Assembly: GCF_900108335.1 (NCBI RefSeq)
Contig: NZ_FNVT01000045.1
Span: forward strand, 1 to 39,762
Length of the DNA stretch: 39,762 nt
Reading direction: 5' to 3'
Source of the DNA: Nonomuraea solani
Lineage (GTDB): Bacteria > Actinomycetota > Actinomycetes > Streptosporangiales > Streptosporangiaceae
A program made the translations under genes and the position numbers. Numbering within the stretch: the first letter of the stretch is position 1; the number at the start of each line of letters is the position of its first letter. The notes below the pieces were generated by a model. That model ran no database searches. It saw nothing but the letters and a program-made list of their open reading frames with translations, and was not told where the DNA came from. Below, piece after piece: positions 1 to 7,360 of the stretch.

Positions 1-278
1 AGCCGGATGACTCGCTTGATCAGGCCGAGCGCGGCGCGCAGCCGTTTGTTGTAGCCGGATTGCTGCGGCAAGTAGGGGAACAGGCCCGTCAGGTGCTTGC
101 GGGCGTAGCGCAGCCAATGCGCCTCGGAGGTGAACCCGAGCAGCGACTGAGCGACCGCGACGCACACCAGCTCGGAGTCGGTCAGCACCGGGGGCCGGCC
201 CGTCCATCGCGGTCCCTTCAGCTCGTCGTCGATCTTCACGTACAGTGCAGTCAAGAGGGTGTCCAGGTCTTGCGTCAC
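1..278 (-). CDS. IS982-family transposase, N-terminal part (cut by window edge)
   Basis: Reading from a GTG at 278 toward the window edge gives an open frame of 92 codons with no stop. It contains the stretches LLTALYVKIDDELKG, GRPPVLTDSELV, VAQSLLGF and FPYLPQQSGYNKRLR. These are typical of the first third of IS982-family transposases (DDE superfamily); the catalytic acidic residues lie beyond the window. I did not find a certain terminal inverted repeat, so the outer end of the element is not placed; it should lie between 279 and about 343. An ATG five bases upstream is in another frame and meets TGA after two codons, so GTG is preferred. The element adjoins a truncated regulator gene, which suggests that its insertion or a linked deletion damaged that gene. 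Confidence 0.75.
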   Translation of the reverse strand, partial: MTQDLDTLLTALYVKIDDELKGPRWTGRPPVLTDSELVCVAVAQSLLGFTSEAHWLRYARKHLTGLFPYLPQQSGYNKRLRAALGLIKRVIR

Positions 279-343
279 AACATGATCTTGGACGCCCTCT
301 ACTCATGCCTGATCATCGGGCCCAGGACATAGGACTTACTCGT

Positions 344-724
344 CTAGGCGGTTTCGACGATCTTCGCGAGCCTGGCCAGCGCCTCGGTGATCTGCTCCGG
401 CGTGAGGCCGAGGACCGTGCGCTGGTGGCCGTACACCTCGGGGGCCAAGGGGGCGAGCAGGACGTCGACCAGCGCGTCCGCGCCGGGTGTTCGCGCGGCG
501 ACCAGGAGCGCGCGCACGTGGGCGCGCCAGAAACCGTACGCGCCCGTCTCGAAGCGGGAGCGGCCCACCTCCGAGCCGAGCACCAGGTGGGAGTGGTCTT
601 CCAGCAGGCGCACCATGGCGGCGTAGAAGGCGGCCAGCCGCTCGGCGGCGTGCGCCGTGCCCGTGAGGGCCACGGCGCAGGCCAGGCCGGCGACCACGAT
701 CCGCCGCGGTGAGCGGGTGCGCAT
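344..724 (-). pseudogene. TetR-type C-terminal ligand domain without its HTH
   Basis: The frame encodes about 126 residues. From about residue 28 it resembles the C-terminal domain of TetR-family regulators (ERLAAFYAAMVRLLEDH, FETGAYGFWRAHVRALL, APLAPEVYGHQRTVLGL, LTPEQITEALARL). No helix-turn-helix is encoded upstream in any frame between 724 and 850, so the DNA-binding half is missing. A good GGAGG lies five bases before the ATG at 724, so the remnant may still be translated. Its first residues (basic RTRSPRR, then IVVAGLACAVALTG and AHA) look like a signal peptide, probably by chance. The IS982-type transposase lies just beyond its 3' end. It is most likely a regulator truncated at the 5' end; a genuine small protein is less likely. 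Confidence 0.6.
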
Positions 725-849
725 GACTGCCTCCATAGGTCGATGGACCCTGCCTATCGGCCGGGACATTGACCGGCCATGGGGCGGCGTCCGTGGTCAA
801 CACCGGACACTCGGCGATCCACCGCCGATGGAACGCTCCAATGGGAGGG

Positions 850-1917
850 TCAGGTGAGCGCGGGGTAGTCGGTGTAGCCGCGGTGGTCACCGCCGAAGAA
901 GGCCGCGGGGTCGGGGGTGTTGTACGGGCCACCGGCCGCGATGCGGGCGGGCAGGTCGGGGTTGGCCAGGAACAGCGCGCCGAAGGCGATCAGGTCGGCG
1001 GTGCCGTCCTCGACCAGGTCCAGCGCGTCCGCCCCGGTGGGCACGGGGTGGGTGCGCGGGTTGAGGATGAGCGCGCCGGGCCAGTCCTTGCGCAGGCGGC
1101 GGATCAGGTCGCGGTCCGGGCCCTCCACCAGGTGCAGGTAGGCCAGGCCGAGCGGGGCCAGCCGCGCCACCAGGGCGCCGTACGTCTCCTCCACGTCGTC
1201 CTCGGCGATGTCGTTGAAGGAGTTGCCGGGCGAGAGGCGCAGGCCCACCCGCTGCGCGCCGACGGCCTCGGCCACCGCGGCCGCCACCTCGGCGGCGAAG
1301 CGGATCCGGCCACCGGCCGAGCCGCCCCAGGCGTCGGTGCGCCGGTTGGTGTTGGGGGCGAGGAACTGCTGGATCAGGTAGCCGTTGGCGCCGTGCAGCT
1401 CCACGCCGTCGAACCCGGCGGCGATGGCGTTGCGCGCGGCGGCGGCGAAGTCGTGCACGGTCTGGACGATCTCGGCCTCGGTCATCTCCCTGGGGGTGAC
1501 GAAGTCCATAGGGCCCTGGTGGGTGTAGATCTGCCCCTTGGCCTGGACGGCGGAGGGCGCGACCGGGTGCAGGCCGTCCGGCAGCAGGCTGGGGTGGCCG
1601 ATCCGGCCGGTGTGCATGAGCTGCGCGAAGATCACCCCGCCTTCGCGGTGCACGGCGCCGGTCACCGTACGCCAGGCGGCGACCTGCTCGTCGGAGTGCA
1701 GCCCGGGGGTGTCGGGGTAGCCCTGGCCAATCACGGACGGCTGGGTGCCCTCGGTGACGATCAGGCCGGCGCTCGCCCGCTGGGCGTAGTAGGCCGCCAT
1801 CAGCTCGGTCGGGGTGTTGCCGGGGCCGTAGGCGCGGCTGCGGGTCATCGGGGCCATCACGATGCGGTTGGCCAGGCGCTTGCCGCCCAGTTCAAAAGAG
1901 TCGAATGCCGAAGGCAT
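850..1917 (-). CDS. Old yellow enzyme family alkene reductase
   Basis: The 355-residue product is a complete FMN-dependent TIM-barrel ene-reductase of the OYE/NemA type. It would reduce activated C=C bonds (enones, maleimides, nitroesters) with NAD(P)H in the cytosol. Visible signs are the N-terminal LANRIVMAPMTRSRA segment, the substrate-binding H175-x-x-N178 pair (ELHGANGY) followed by the proton-donor Tyr180, the LAPNTNRRTDAWGGS segment and the phosphate-binding end LIAFGALFLANPDLP. Length is normal for the family. The ATG at 1917 is chosen because GAGG lies nine bases upstream; a GTG at 1932 is in frame but leaves no ribosome site. It is divergent from the MarR gene at 1997, which probably controls it, an arrangement common for electrophile-responsive OYE genes. 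Confidence 0.93.
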   Translation of the reverse strand: MPSAFDSFELGGKRLANRIVMAPMTRSRAYGPGNTPTELMAAYYAQRASAGLIVTEGTQPSVIGQGYPDTPGLHSDEQVAAWRTVTGAVHREGGVIFAQLMHTGRIGHPSLLPDGLHPVAPSAVQAKGQIYTHQGPMDFVTPREMTEAEIVQTVHDFAAAARNAIAAGFDGVELHGANGYLIQQFLAPNTNRRTDAWGGSAGGRIRFAAEVAAAVAEAVGAQRVGLRLSPGNSFNDIAEDDVEETYGALVARLAPLGLAYLHLVEGPDRDLIRRLRKDWPGALILNPRTHPVPTGADALDLVEDGTADLIAFGALFLANPDLPARIAAGGPYNTPDPAAFFGGDHRGYTDYPALT

Positions 1918-1996
1918 GATCACGTTCCTCACCTGTCGTCGTTAATGAAGCGTACTGTATGCGACGCGAACTATATCCGCGCTGTACCATAGCTCC
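1918..1996. promoter_or_regulatory. Divergent promoter region between OYE and MarR genes
   Basis: This 79-bp AT-richer stretch must hold both start regions. A TACTGTA core at 1953-1959 recurs inside the palindrome upstream of the deazaflavin oxidoreductase at 2986-2992. The flanks here are only weakly symmetric, so a MarR operator is likely by context but its exact position is uncertain. Confidence 0.45.
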
Positions 1997-2479
1997 GTGA
2001 CGAAGACGGGGCAAACGATCGCGACCACGGGGGCGGCGGAGTGGGGATGCACCACAGACGGACGGCTTGACGTCGCCGCCGGGCTGGTCCAGCTCAGCAC
2101 CCTGGTGCAGAACATCTACGCCCGCGTCTCCGAACGTCATGACCTGACCCCCGTCCAGGCCAAGCTCCTGTGCGTGCTGCTCGGCGGCCCCAAGGGCATG
2201 GCCGAACTGGCCAACGGCTTCGGCGTGGAGAAGGCCGCGCTCACCGGCCTCATGGACCGGGCCGAGCGGCGCGGCCTCGCCCAGCGCTCGCCCGTCCCCG
2301 GCGACCGGCGCGCCGTCCAGGTGACGCTGACCGACGCCGGCCGCCAGGCCGCGATCGCCTTCCACGGCGAGGTCGGCGACGAGCTGAGCCACCTCACCGC
2401 GTCCCTCGGGCCCGACGACCGCGAACACTTCCGCACCACGATGGCCGAGATCATCGACAGGTGCGAAACCGCGCGCTGA
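1997..2479 (+). CDS. MarR-family transcriptional regulator
   Basis: The 160-residue protein has the MarR layout: dimerisation helix (LVQLSTLVQNIYARV), winged helix with recognition helix (VEKAALTGLMDRAERRG), the beta-wing motif PGDRRAVQVTLTDAGR at about residues 98-113, and C-terminal helices. Start is the GTG at 1997; the same frame has no ATG near it. It faces the old yellow enzyme gene across 79 bp, so autoregulation and control of the reductase by an electrophile or phenolic ligand is the simple inference. The first 20 residues are weakly conserved and could be shorter if a later start is used. Confidence 0.9.
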   Translation: MTKTGQTIATTGAAEWGCTTDGRLDVAAGLVQLSTLVQNIYARVSERHDLTPVQAKLLCVLLGGPKGMAELANGFGVEKAALTGLMDRAERRGLAQRSPVPGDRRAVQVTLTDAGRQAAIAFHGEVGDELSHLTASLGPDDREHFRTTMAEIIDRCETAR

Positions 2480-2488
2480 CGCGATCGG

Positions 2489-2959
2489 TCAGGCGGTGCG
2501 GCGGGGCACCAGGCGGATGATCGGCAGTTCCCGGTCGGTCTTCACCTGATACTGGGCGAAACGGGGCGCGGCTTCGATGATCCGCCGCCAGGCCTCCGCG
2601 CGCTCCGCGCCGTGGAGCTGCTCGGCGACCACCGCCACCTCGCGGCCGTCGACGTCGATCCGCACCTTGTCGGGATGGGCGGCGAGGTTGTGGTACCACG
2701 CCGGGTTGCCCGGCGCTCCGGCCGCCGACGCCACGATCAGCCAGCCGCCGTCCTTGTCGGGGAACCAGCCGACCGGGTTCGTCCGCTCCCGTCCGCTCTT
2801 GGCGCCGATGGTCGTGAGGACCAGGGCGTTGAAGCCCATGAACGTGCCACCGCCCCTACGGCGGATCCGCCGGGCCATCAGATGGTTGAACCAGCGGAAC
2901 ACCGGCCCCGCCTTGGGCTGGCGAGCGCCGCGGGTCCCCCTGTGCGTGTTGAAGCTCAT
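2489..2959 (-). CDS. Deazaflavin (F420)-dependent nitroreductase-family protein
   Basis: The 156-residue product matches the Ddn/DUF385 family of F420H2-dependent oxidoreductases, small split-barrel proteins that reduce quinones, nitro compounds or enones. Characteristic segments are GFNALVLTTIGAKSGRERTNPVG, written here as GFNALVLTTIGAKS followed by GRERTNPVG (F420 phosphate contact), then GNPAWYHNLAAHPD and VRIDVDGREV. The start ATG at 2959 has GGGAGG five bases upstream. Its 3' end faces the end of the MarR gene nine bases away. A 21-bp imperfect palindrome lies 20 bp upstream, so it is probably repressed by a TetR- or MarR-type protein. The natural substrate cannot be read from the sequence. 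Confidence 0.9.
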   Translation of the reverse strand: MSFNTHRGTRGARQPKAGPVFRWFNHLMARRIRRRGGGTFMGFNALVLTTIGAKSGRERTNPVGWFPDKDGGWLIVASAAGAPGNPAWYHNLAAHPDKVRIDVDGREVAVVAEQLHGAERAEAWRRIIEAAPRFAQYQVKTDRELPIIRLVPRRTA

Positions 2960-2978
2960 GCGACCTCCCTTTTGTTAT

Positions 2979-2999
2979 CGACACATACTGTACATGTCG
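2979..2999. promoter_or_regulatory. 21-bp imperfect palindrome, putative operator
   Basis: Half-sites CGACACATAC and GTACATGTCG flank a central T; 8 of 10 positions pair. The site is 20 bp before the start codon of the deazaflavin oxidoreductase and resembles TetR-family operators. No intact TetR gene is adjacent. The TACTGTA core is shared with the MarR/OYE intergenic region 1 kb away, so the MarR protein is a candidate binder. Confidence 0.55.
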
Positions 3000-3167
3000 T
3001 TAACTAGTTCGCCACCAGACGACCGGTTTTCTGACCGGTGGGCTTACACCGTGAAGGATGCGCTGATCATGCTTCGGCAGCCATTGCATAGGAAGCTTTC
3101 CTATTTAATACTGCGATCAGTGCAGCGTATCGACACGCCACGCCCCGCCCACTGCCCGGAGGTTCCC

Positions 3168-3506
3168 GTGATCCGTCGTGTCCTCGCCCCCTTCGCCACC
3201 GCCGCGTTCGCCTGTCTCGGCGTGCTCGCCGTCTCCGCCGCGCCGGCACAGGCGGCGCCCGTGGAGATCGTCTACAGCCCGCTCTCGCTCGGCGACTACT
3301 GCTCCGCCAAGGTCGACTCCTCCTCCGCCATCGGCTTCTACAGCGGCGGCGTGAGCTGCTACCGCCGGAGCACCGGCGGCTCCGGCCTGACCTACACCGG
3401 CAGCGGCAGCGCCTCCGCCGCGTGCGCCCACTTCAACCCCACCTACACCCTCACCGGCTACGCCCAGGGCGCCAGCCAGGCGCTGATCTGCAAATACTCG
3501 GTCTGA
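3168..3506 (+). CDS. Small secreted protein with four cysteines
   Basis: A GTG start at 3168 preceded by GGAGG gives a 112-residue protein. Residues 1-29 form a clear Sec signal peptide: VIRR, a hydrophobic core (FATAAFACLGVLAVSA) and an AQA-A cleavage site. The mature part of about 83 residues is rich in Ser, Gly, Ala and Tyr and has four cysteines (contexts DYCSA, VSCYR, AACAH, LICKY), enough for two disulfides. I recognise no family. It stands alone, with about 200 bp of upstream sequence and a strong hairpin directly after it, so it is probably transcribed by itself. Candidate roles such as a surface or protease-inhibitor-like protein would be speculation. Confidence 0.75.
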   Translation: MIRRVLAPFATAAFACLGVLAVSAAPAQAAPVEIVYSPLSLGDYCSAKVDSSSAIGFYSGGVSCYRRSTGGSGLTYTGSGSASAACAHFNPTYTLTGYAQGASQALICKYSV

Positions 3507-3511
3507 TCCGC

Positions 3512-3544
3512 CCCTGGCGCCGCCCTCTCCCGGCGGCGCCAGGG
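3512..3544 (+). terminator. 13-bp perfect hairpin after the secreted-protein gene
   Basis: CCCTGGCGCCGCC at 3512-3524 pairs perfectly with GGCGGCGCCAGGG at 3532-3544 around a 7-base loop, starting five bases after the stop codon at 3506. No U-tract follows, as is common for actinobacterial terminators. Confidence 0.8.
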
Positions 3545-3575
3545 CCAGGCGGCGGTGCGCACTAGGCTGTCGATC

Positions 3576-3980
3576 ATGCGCATGCTGCACCTCGGACTGC
3601 GAGTCACCGATCTGGAACGCTCGCTCGCCTTCTACACCGCGCTCGGGTACGCCGAGCTCGGCCGTGTCCCCGAGACGGGGTTCGGCAGCCTGACCATGCT
3701 CAAGCTGCCCGGCGACCCGTTCGTCAGCCTCGAACTCGTGCACGACCCGGCGCGGCCGGTCAAGGACATCGCCGCCGTCAACCACCTCGTCGTCCAGGTG
3801 GACGATCTCGATGCCACGATCGCCGATCTCGCGGCCAAGGACGTCACGGCCGAGCCGCCCGCCGAGCTGGGGCCGGGGTTCCGGACGTCATGGCTGACCG
3901 ACCCCGACGGCTACCGGATCGAGCTCGTGCAGTGGCCACCCGGCCATCCGGCCGGCATGACGGCGGCCGACTTCGCCTGA
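3576..3980 (+). CDS. VOC / glyoxalase-like metalloenzyme
   Basis: The 134-residue protein has two beta-alpha-beta-beta-beta modules of the vicinal oxygen chelate fold. Possible metal ligands sit at the four usual places: His in MLHLGLRVTDLERS, Glu in FVSLELVHD, His in VNHLVVQVDDLDA and Glu in GYRIELVQWP. The pattern is closest to lactoylglutathione lyase-like proteins, but actinomycetes lack glutathione, so mycothiol adducts or an unrelated small substrate are more likely. ATG 3576 or ATG 3582 could be the start; the ribosome site is weak (AGG nine bases before 3576). It follows the terminator at 3512-3544 and so is a separate transcript. Confidence 0.87.
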   Translation: MRMLHLGLRVTDLERSLAFYTALGYAELGRVPETGFGSLTMLKLPGDPFVSLELVHDPARPVKDIAAVNHLVVQVDDLDATIADLAAKDVTAEPPAELGPGFRTSWLTDPDGYRIELVQWPPGHPAGMTAADFA

Positions 3981-4055
3981 TCGTGGCCCCGGCTGAACCC
4001 GGGCGGCCCGGCAGCCGTACCCCCCATCAGGTGTTCGATCGGACGGGCGGGGGCG

Positions 4056-6098
4056 ATGGCACACGGCACCACGCGTGGCGAGACGGCGATCAACCTCGGT
4101 GGCGACCCGTCGGTGATCGGCGGTCATCGCGTCATCCGGCGGCTCGGCGCGGGCGGGATGGGCGTGGTGTACCTGGCCGAGACCCGGGCGCGCACGCCCG
4201 TGGCGATCAAGGTCATCCATCGGCACCTCGCCGCCGACCCGGCGTTCCGCCGACGGTTCCGGCGCGAGGTCATGACCATGCGGCGGGTGGCGCGTTTCTC
4301 CACGGCCGCCGTGATCGAGGCCGACCTCGACGGCGACGTCGCCTACGTCGTGACGGAGTACGTGCCCGGCCCGACGCTCTTCAGCGCGGTCAGCCGGCGC
4401 GGCCCGATGTCGGGCTCGGAGCTCGACGGGCTCGCGATGAGCACGGCGGTCGCGCTGCGGGCGATCCACGCGGCCGGCGTCGTCCACCGGGACCTCAAGC
4501 CGGGGAACGTGCTGCTGTCGCCCGTCGGGCCCAAGGTCATCGACTTCGGGCTGGCGTTCACGGCCGACTCGACGACTCTGTCCGTCACCGGGATGGGCAC
4601 GCCGGCGTACATGGCTCCCGAGCAGGTGCGCGGGATGGTGTCCGCCGCCTCCGACGTGTTCGCGTGGGGCGGGGTGATGGTGTTCGCGGCGGGCGGGCGG
4701 CCGCCGTTCGGGTCGGGGGGCGGTCATGACGTCCTCTATCGGGTGGTGCACGAGGATCCGGTGCTGCCCGCGTTCGACGGCGTGCTCGCCGAGCTGGTAG
4801 GGCGGGCGCTCAGTAAGGATCCGGCGGCCCGCCCGACGGCCGCGGAGCTGGTGGACGTGCTCGGGGCAGGGGCCACGACGGTACGGCTCTCCGCCCCGCC
4901 GGCACGGCGCCCGTACCGGAGATGGATGTGGGCCGGCGCCGCGCTGGCCCTGCTGACGGCGGGCGCGGTCGTCACCCCCCAGACGATCGCGTCCCGTCCT
5001 CCTCAGCCCTCCCCCGCGCTCTCCCCCGGGCCATCACCCGCGCAGACACGGCCGCCGCTTCCCGGTACGAACCCCCTGCTCGCCGACGGGGTGCGCTTCT
5101 ACACCCAGCCGGACACGGAGGCGGAGCGGCAGGCGCGGACGTGGGCCGCGCAGGGCAGGACCGCCGACGCCGCGCTCATGCGCGCGCTGTCCCGCGTCCC
5201 CCAGGCCATGTGGCTGGCCGGCGGCTCGCCCGCGGACGTCACCCGCACGGTACGCGAGGCGGTCACCCAGGCGCGGCGGCAGTCGGCCGTCCCCGTGTTC
5301 GTCACCAACAACATCCCGGGCCGCGACTGCTGGAACGGCGGCGCCTCCGACACCGGCGCCTACCGCGGCTGGATCAACGCCGTCGCCGAGGGCATCGGCG
5401 ACCGCCCCGCCGTCGTCGCCCTGGAACCCAGCTCCCTGGCCCGCATGCCGGGAAGCCCGGAATGCCCGAAGGGCGGGGAGGCCGCCGTCCAGCGGTACGC
5501 CGACCTCTCCTATGCCGTCGACACCCTCACCGGCCTGGCCCGCACCGCCGTCTACCTCGACGGCGGCGTGCCGGGCTGGCCCGCGTTCACGCAGATGGCC
5601 GAACGCCTCGTCAACGCGAACGCCGCGCGCGCCGACGGTTTCTACGTCAACGCGGTCGGCTACCGGCCGACCGGGCAATCGCTGACGTACGCCGCGAACC
5701 TGGCCAGGTGCGTGCACCTGAAGGCCACGTCGTGCGGCGCGAAGGAGCTCAAGGCCGTCCCGGACGACACCCCCGGTCTGCCCCATTTCATCATCGACAC
5801 CAGCCGCAACGGCGCGGGCGAATGGCGGCCGCCGCCCGGCCGGTTCCCTGCCCCGGACGAATGGTGCAACCCGCCCGGCAGAGGTGCGGGCGAACGCCCG
5901 GCCACCGGCACGGGGACACCGCTGGCCGACGCGCTGCTGTGGCTCAACAGCCCCGGCTACTCCAACGGCCGCTGCACCCGCGGCACGTCCGGACCGGCGG
6001 ACCCGGCGTACGGCATCGTCACCCCGGACGCCGGTCAGTGGTGGCCCGATCAGGCGCTCGAACGCGCCCGCAACGCCGTCCCGCCGCTGACGCCCTGA
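4056..6098 (+). CDS. Transmembrane Ser/Thr kinase with GH6-like ectodomain
   Basis: The product has 680 residues. The N-terminal kinase (about 22-270) looks active: GAGGMG loop at 31-36, Lys52, Glu71, HRDLKPGN with Asp146, DFG with Asp163 and APE at 187-189. One transmembrane helix (about 290-307) and a Pro/Ser linker (314-338) lead to an outer domain of about 340 residues. That domain aligns with bacterial GH6 cellulases: NNIPGRDC (Asp424), VVALEPSSL (457-461), YLDGGVPGW, FIIDTSRNG (578-586), DEWCNPPGR and PGYSNG (633-638). Family members normally read EPD and PGE-x-D-G here, so the catalytic acid is Ser459 and the base-side Asp is Asn637, while the Asp of RDC is kept. I infer a receptor kinase whose GH6 fold binds a glucan or other sugar chain without cutting it. 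The 3' end overlaps the convergent gene by 49 bp. Confidence 0.9.
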   Translation: MAHGTTRGETAINLGGDPSVIGGHRVIRRLGAGGMGVVYLAETRARTPVAIKVIHRHLAADPAFRRRFRREVMTMRRVARFSTAAVIEADLDGDVAYVVTEYVPGPTLFSAVSRRGPMSGSELDGLAMSTAVALRAIHAAGVVHRDLKPGNVLLSPVGPKVIDFGLAFTADSTTLSVTGMGTPAYMAPEQVRGMVSAASDVFAWGGVMVFAAGGRPPFGSGGGHDVLYRVVHEDPVLPAFDGVLAELVGRALSKDPAARPTAAELVDVLGAGATTVRLSAPPARRPYRRWMWAGAALALLTAGAVVTPQTIASRPPQPSPALSPGPSPAQTRPPLPGTNPLLADGVRFYTQPDTEAERQARTWAAQGRTADAALMRALSRVPQAMWLAGGSPADVTRTVREAVTQARRQSAVPVFVTNNIPGRDCWNGGASDTGAYRGWINAVAEGIGDRPAVVALEPSSLARMPGSPECPKGGEAAVQRYADLSYAVDTLTGLARTAVYLDGGVPGWPAFTQMAERLVNANAARADGFYVNAVGYRPTGQSLTYAANLARCVHLKATSCGAKELKAVPDDTPGLPHFIIDTSRNGAGEWRPPPGRFPAPDEWCNPPGRGAGERPATGTGTPLADALLWLNSPGYSNGRCTRGTSGPADPAYGIVTPDAGQWWPDQALERARNAVPPLTP

Positions 6099-7279
6099 CC
6101 CGGCTTCAGCAGCCGCCGGCCCAGGGGCGCCAGGGCCAGCCACATGCACAGGACCGCGAACGGCATGAGGGCCTGGCGGCCGGGCCCGTCCAGCAGCTCG
6201 TAGGCGACGAACAGGACCAGGGTGGCCAGGACGAGCGCCAGGGTCGCCCCGCCGATGCGCTTCAGGACGGCGAGCTGGATGACCAGGGCCAGGAAGCCGA
6301 GGTAGACGAGCTGGGTGCCGAATCCGTACAGGATCTCCTCGGCCGCCGGGATGCTGCGGATCTGCCGGTCCAGGACCTCCCACTCCGCGTGGGTGTCGGT
6401 GGCGAACCCGACGTACAGGTCGACGATCATCTCGGCGATCGAGGCGCTGACGCTGATCAGCGCCACCGCCAGGCTCACCCTGGCGAGGACCTGCCCGGCG
6501 CCGCGGCTCTGGACCCGGCGGTACAGCTCGACGCAGACGATGGCCAGCATCACGAAGCCGGCGAGCCACACCGAGTGCGCGATCGTCGTCTGCGGCTCGG
6601 CGCCCTCGTTGCCGCCGAACCGCATGAGGGTCCAGCCGCCGATCTGCGCCACCGGCGCGAGGATGAGCGACCATCCGGCGATGTCCCGCCAGGTCACGGC
6701 CCCCAGCAGTTCGCGTGCCATCGGCAGGAAGGCCACACAAAGGATCATCGATGATCCGGCCTGCGCCAGCCGCAGCGGGATCTCCACCACCAGTTCGGCG
6801 CCGCTGACCAGGACTCCCACGGTCACCAGGGCCGCGAAGAGCCTGCCGGCCTTGCCCTGTGCCGCGAGGTGGATCGCCTGCGCGACCAGCGCCAGGAACA
6901 GCAGCACGGGACCGACGTCGTAGATGGCGAGCTGCACCCCGGGCAGGTCGTGGATCTGGCCGCTCAGGGCCCGCATGTCGTCGCGGTTGTCGGTCGAGAA
7001 GCCCACTACCAGGTCGATCACCATCTGGACGGTCAGGCAGCCCGCCCCGACGACAGCGACGATCATCGAGCCGGTGGCCGGTAGCCCCCCTCCCGAGCGC
7101 CGGTACAGCTCCACGCCGACGATCCCGTACATGAGGCTGCTGATCACCCAGGCGATGTGAGCCAGGGTCCAGCCGGGTTCATGGCCACCGGTGCCGTCCA
7201 GGCGCATCAGGGCCCAGCCGGCCAGGACCAGCAGCGGGGCGGCGGCGAAGGACAGGCCGGCGATTCGTTTCCACGTCAT
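6050..7279 (-). CDS. Polytopic membrane protein with internal duplication
   Basis: The 409-residue protein has about ten or more hydrophobic helices and no enzymatic motif that I recognise. It is built of two homologous halves. Residues 1-61 (MTWKRIAGLS, GWALMR, TLAHIAWV, GVELYRR) repeat at 195-255 (VTWRDIAGWS, GWTLMR, TIAHSVWL, CVELYRR), and VIDLVVGFSTD at 87-97 repeats as IVDLYVGFATD at 285-295. The start ATG at 7279 was chosen because it lies at the first repeat boundary and just before the operator region. It is divergent from the ArsR-like gene at 7361 across two dyads and is almost certainly its target. The end overlaps the kinase gene tail to tail. Function is unknown; a transporter or stress-sensing membrane protein is possible. 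Confidence 0.85.
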   Translation of the reverse strand: MTWKRIAGLSFAAAPLLVLAGWALMRLDGTGGHEPGWTLAHIAWVISSLMYGIVGVELYRRSGGGLPATGSMIVAVVGAGCLTVQMVIDLVVGFSTDNRDDMRALSGQIHDLPGVQLAIYDVGPVLLFLALVAQAIHLAAQGKAGRLFAALVTVGVLVSGAELVVEIPLRLAQAGSSMILCVAFLPMARELLGAVTWRDIAGWSLILAPVAQIGGWTLMRFGGNEGAEPQTTIAHSVWLAGFVMLAIVCVELYRRVQSRGAGQVLARVSLAVALISVSASIAEMIVDLYVGFATDTHAEWEVLDRQIRSIPAAEEILYGFGTQLVYLGFLALVIQLAVLKRIGGATLALVLATLVLFVAYELLDGPGRQALMPFAVLCMWLALAPLGRRLLKPGQGVSGGTALRARSSA

Positions 7280-7294
7280 GGCGCCGAACCTAGC

Positions 7295-7342
7295 CTTACA
7301 GAATTTTTTCTGCAAGTTTTTCTCTGCAGGAAGTTTTCTGCA
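7295..7342. promoter_or_regulatory. Two tandem dyads, putative ArsR-type operators
   Basis: The first dyad (7295-7316) is CTTACAGAA, four T, TTCTGCAAG, with 8 of 9 pairs. The second (7325-7342) is TGCAGGAAG joined to TTTTCTGCA, with 7 of 9 pairs. Both share the half-site TTCTGCA and lie in a strikingly AT-rich stretch between the membrane protein and the regulator, covering the promoters of both. Confidence 0.65.
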
Positions 7343-7360
7343 TGCTGCTAAGCTGATCAC

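Noticed and set aside
5034..6740. Frame of over 500 codons on the minus strand under the kinase gene
   Set aside because: It overlaps the GH6-like ectodomain and the membrane protein, both well supported by motifs, and has no recognisable domain.
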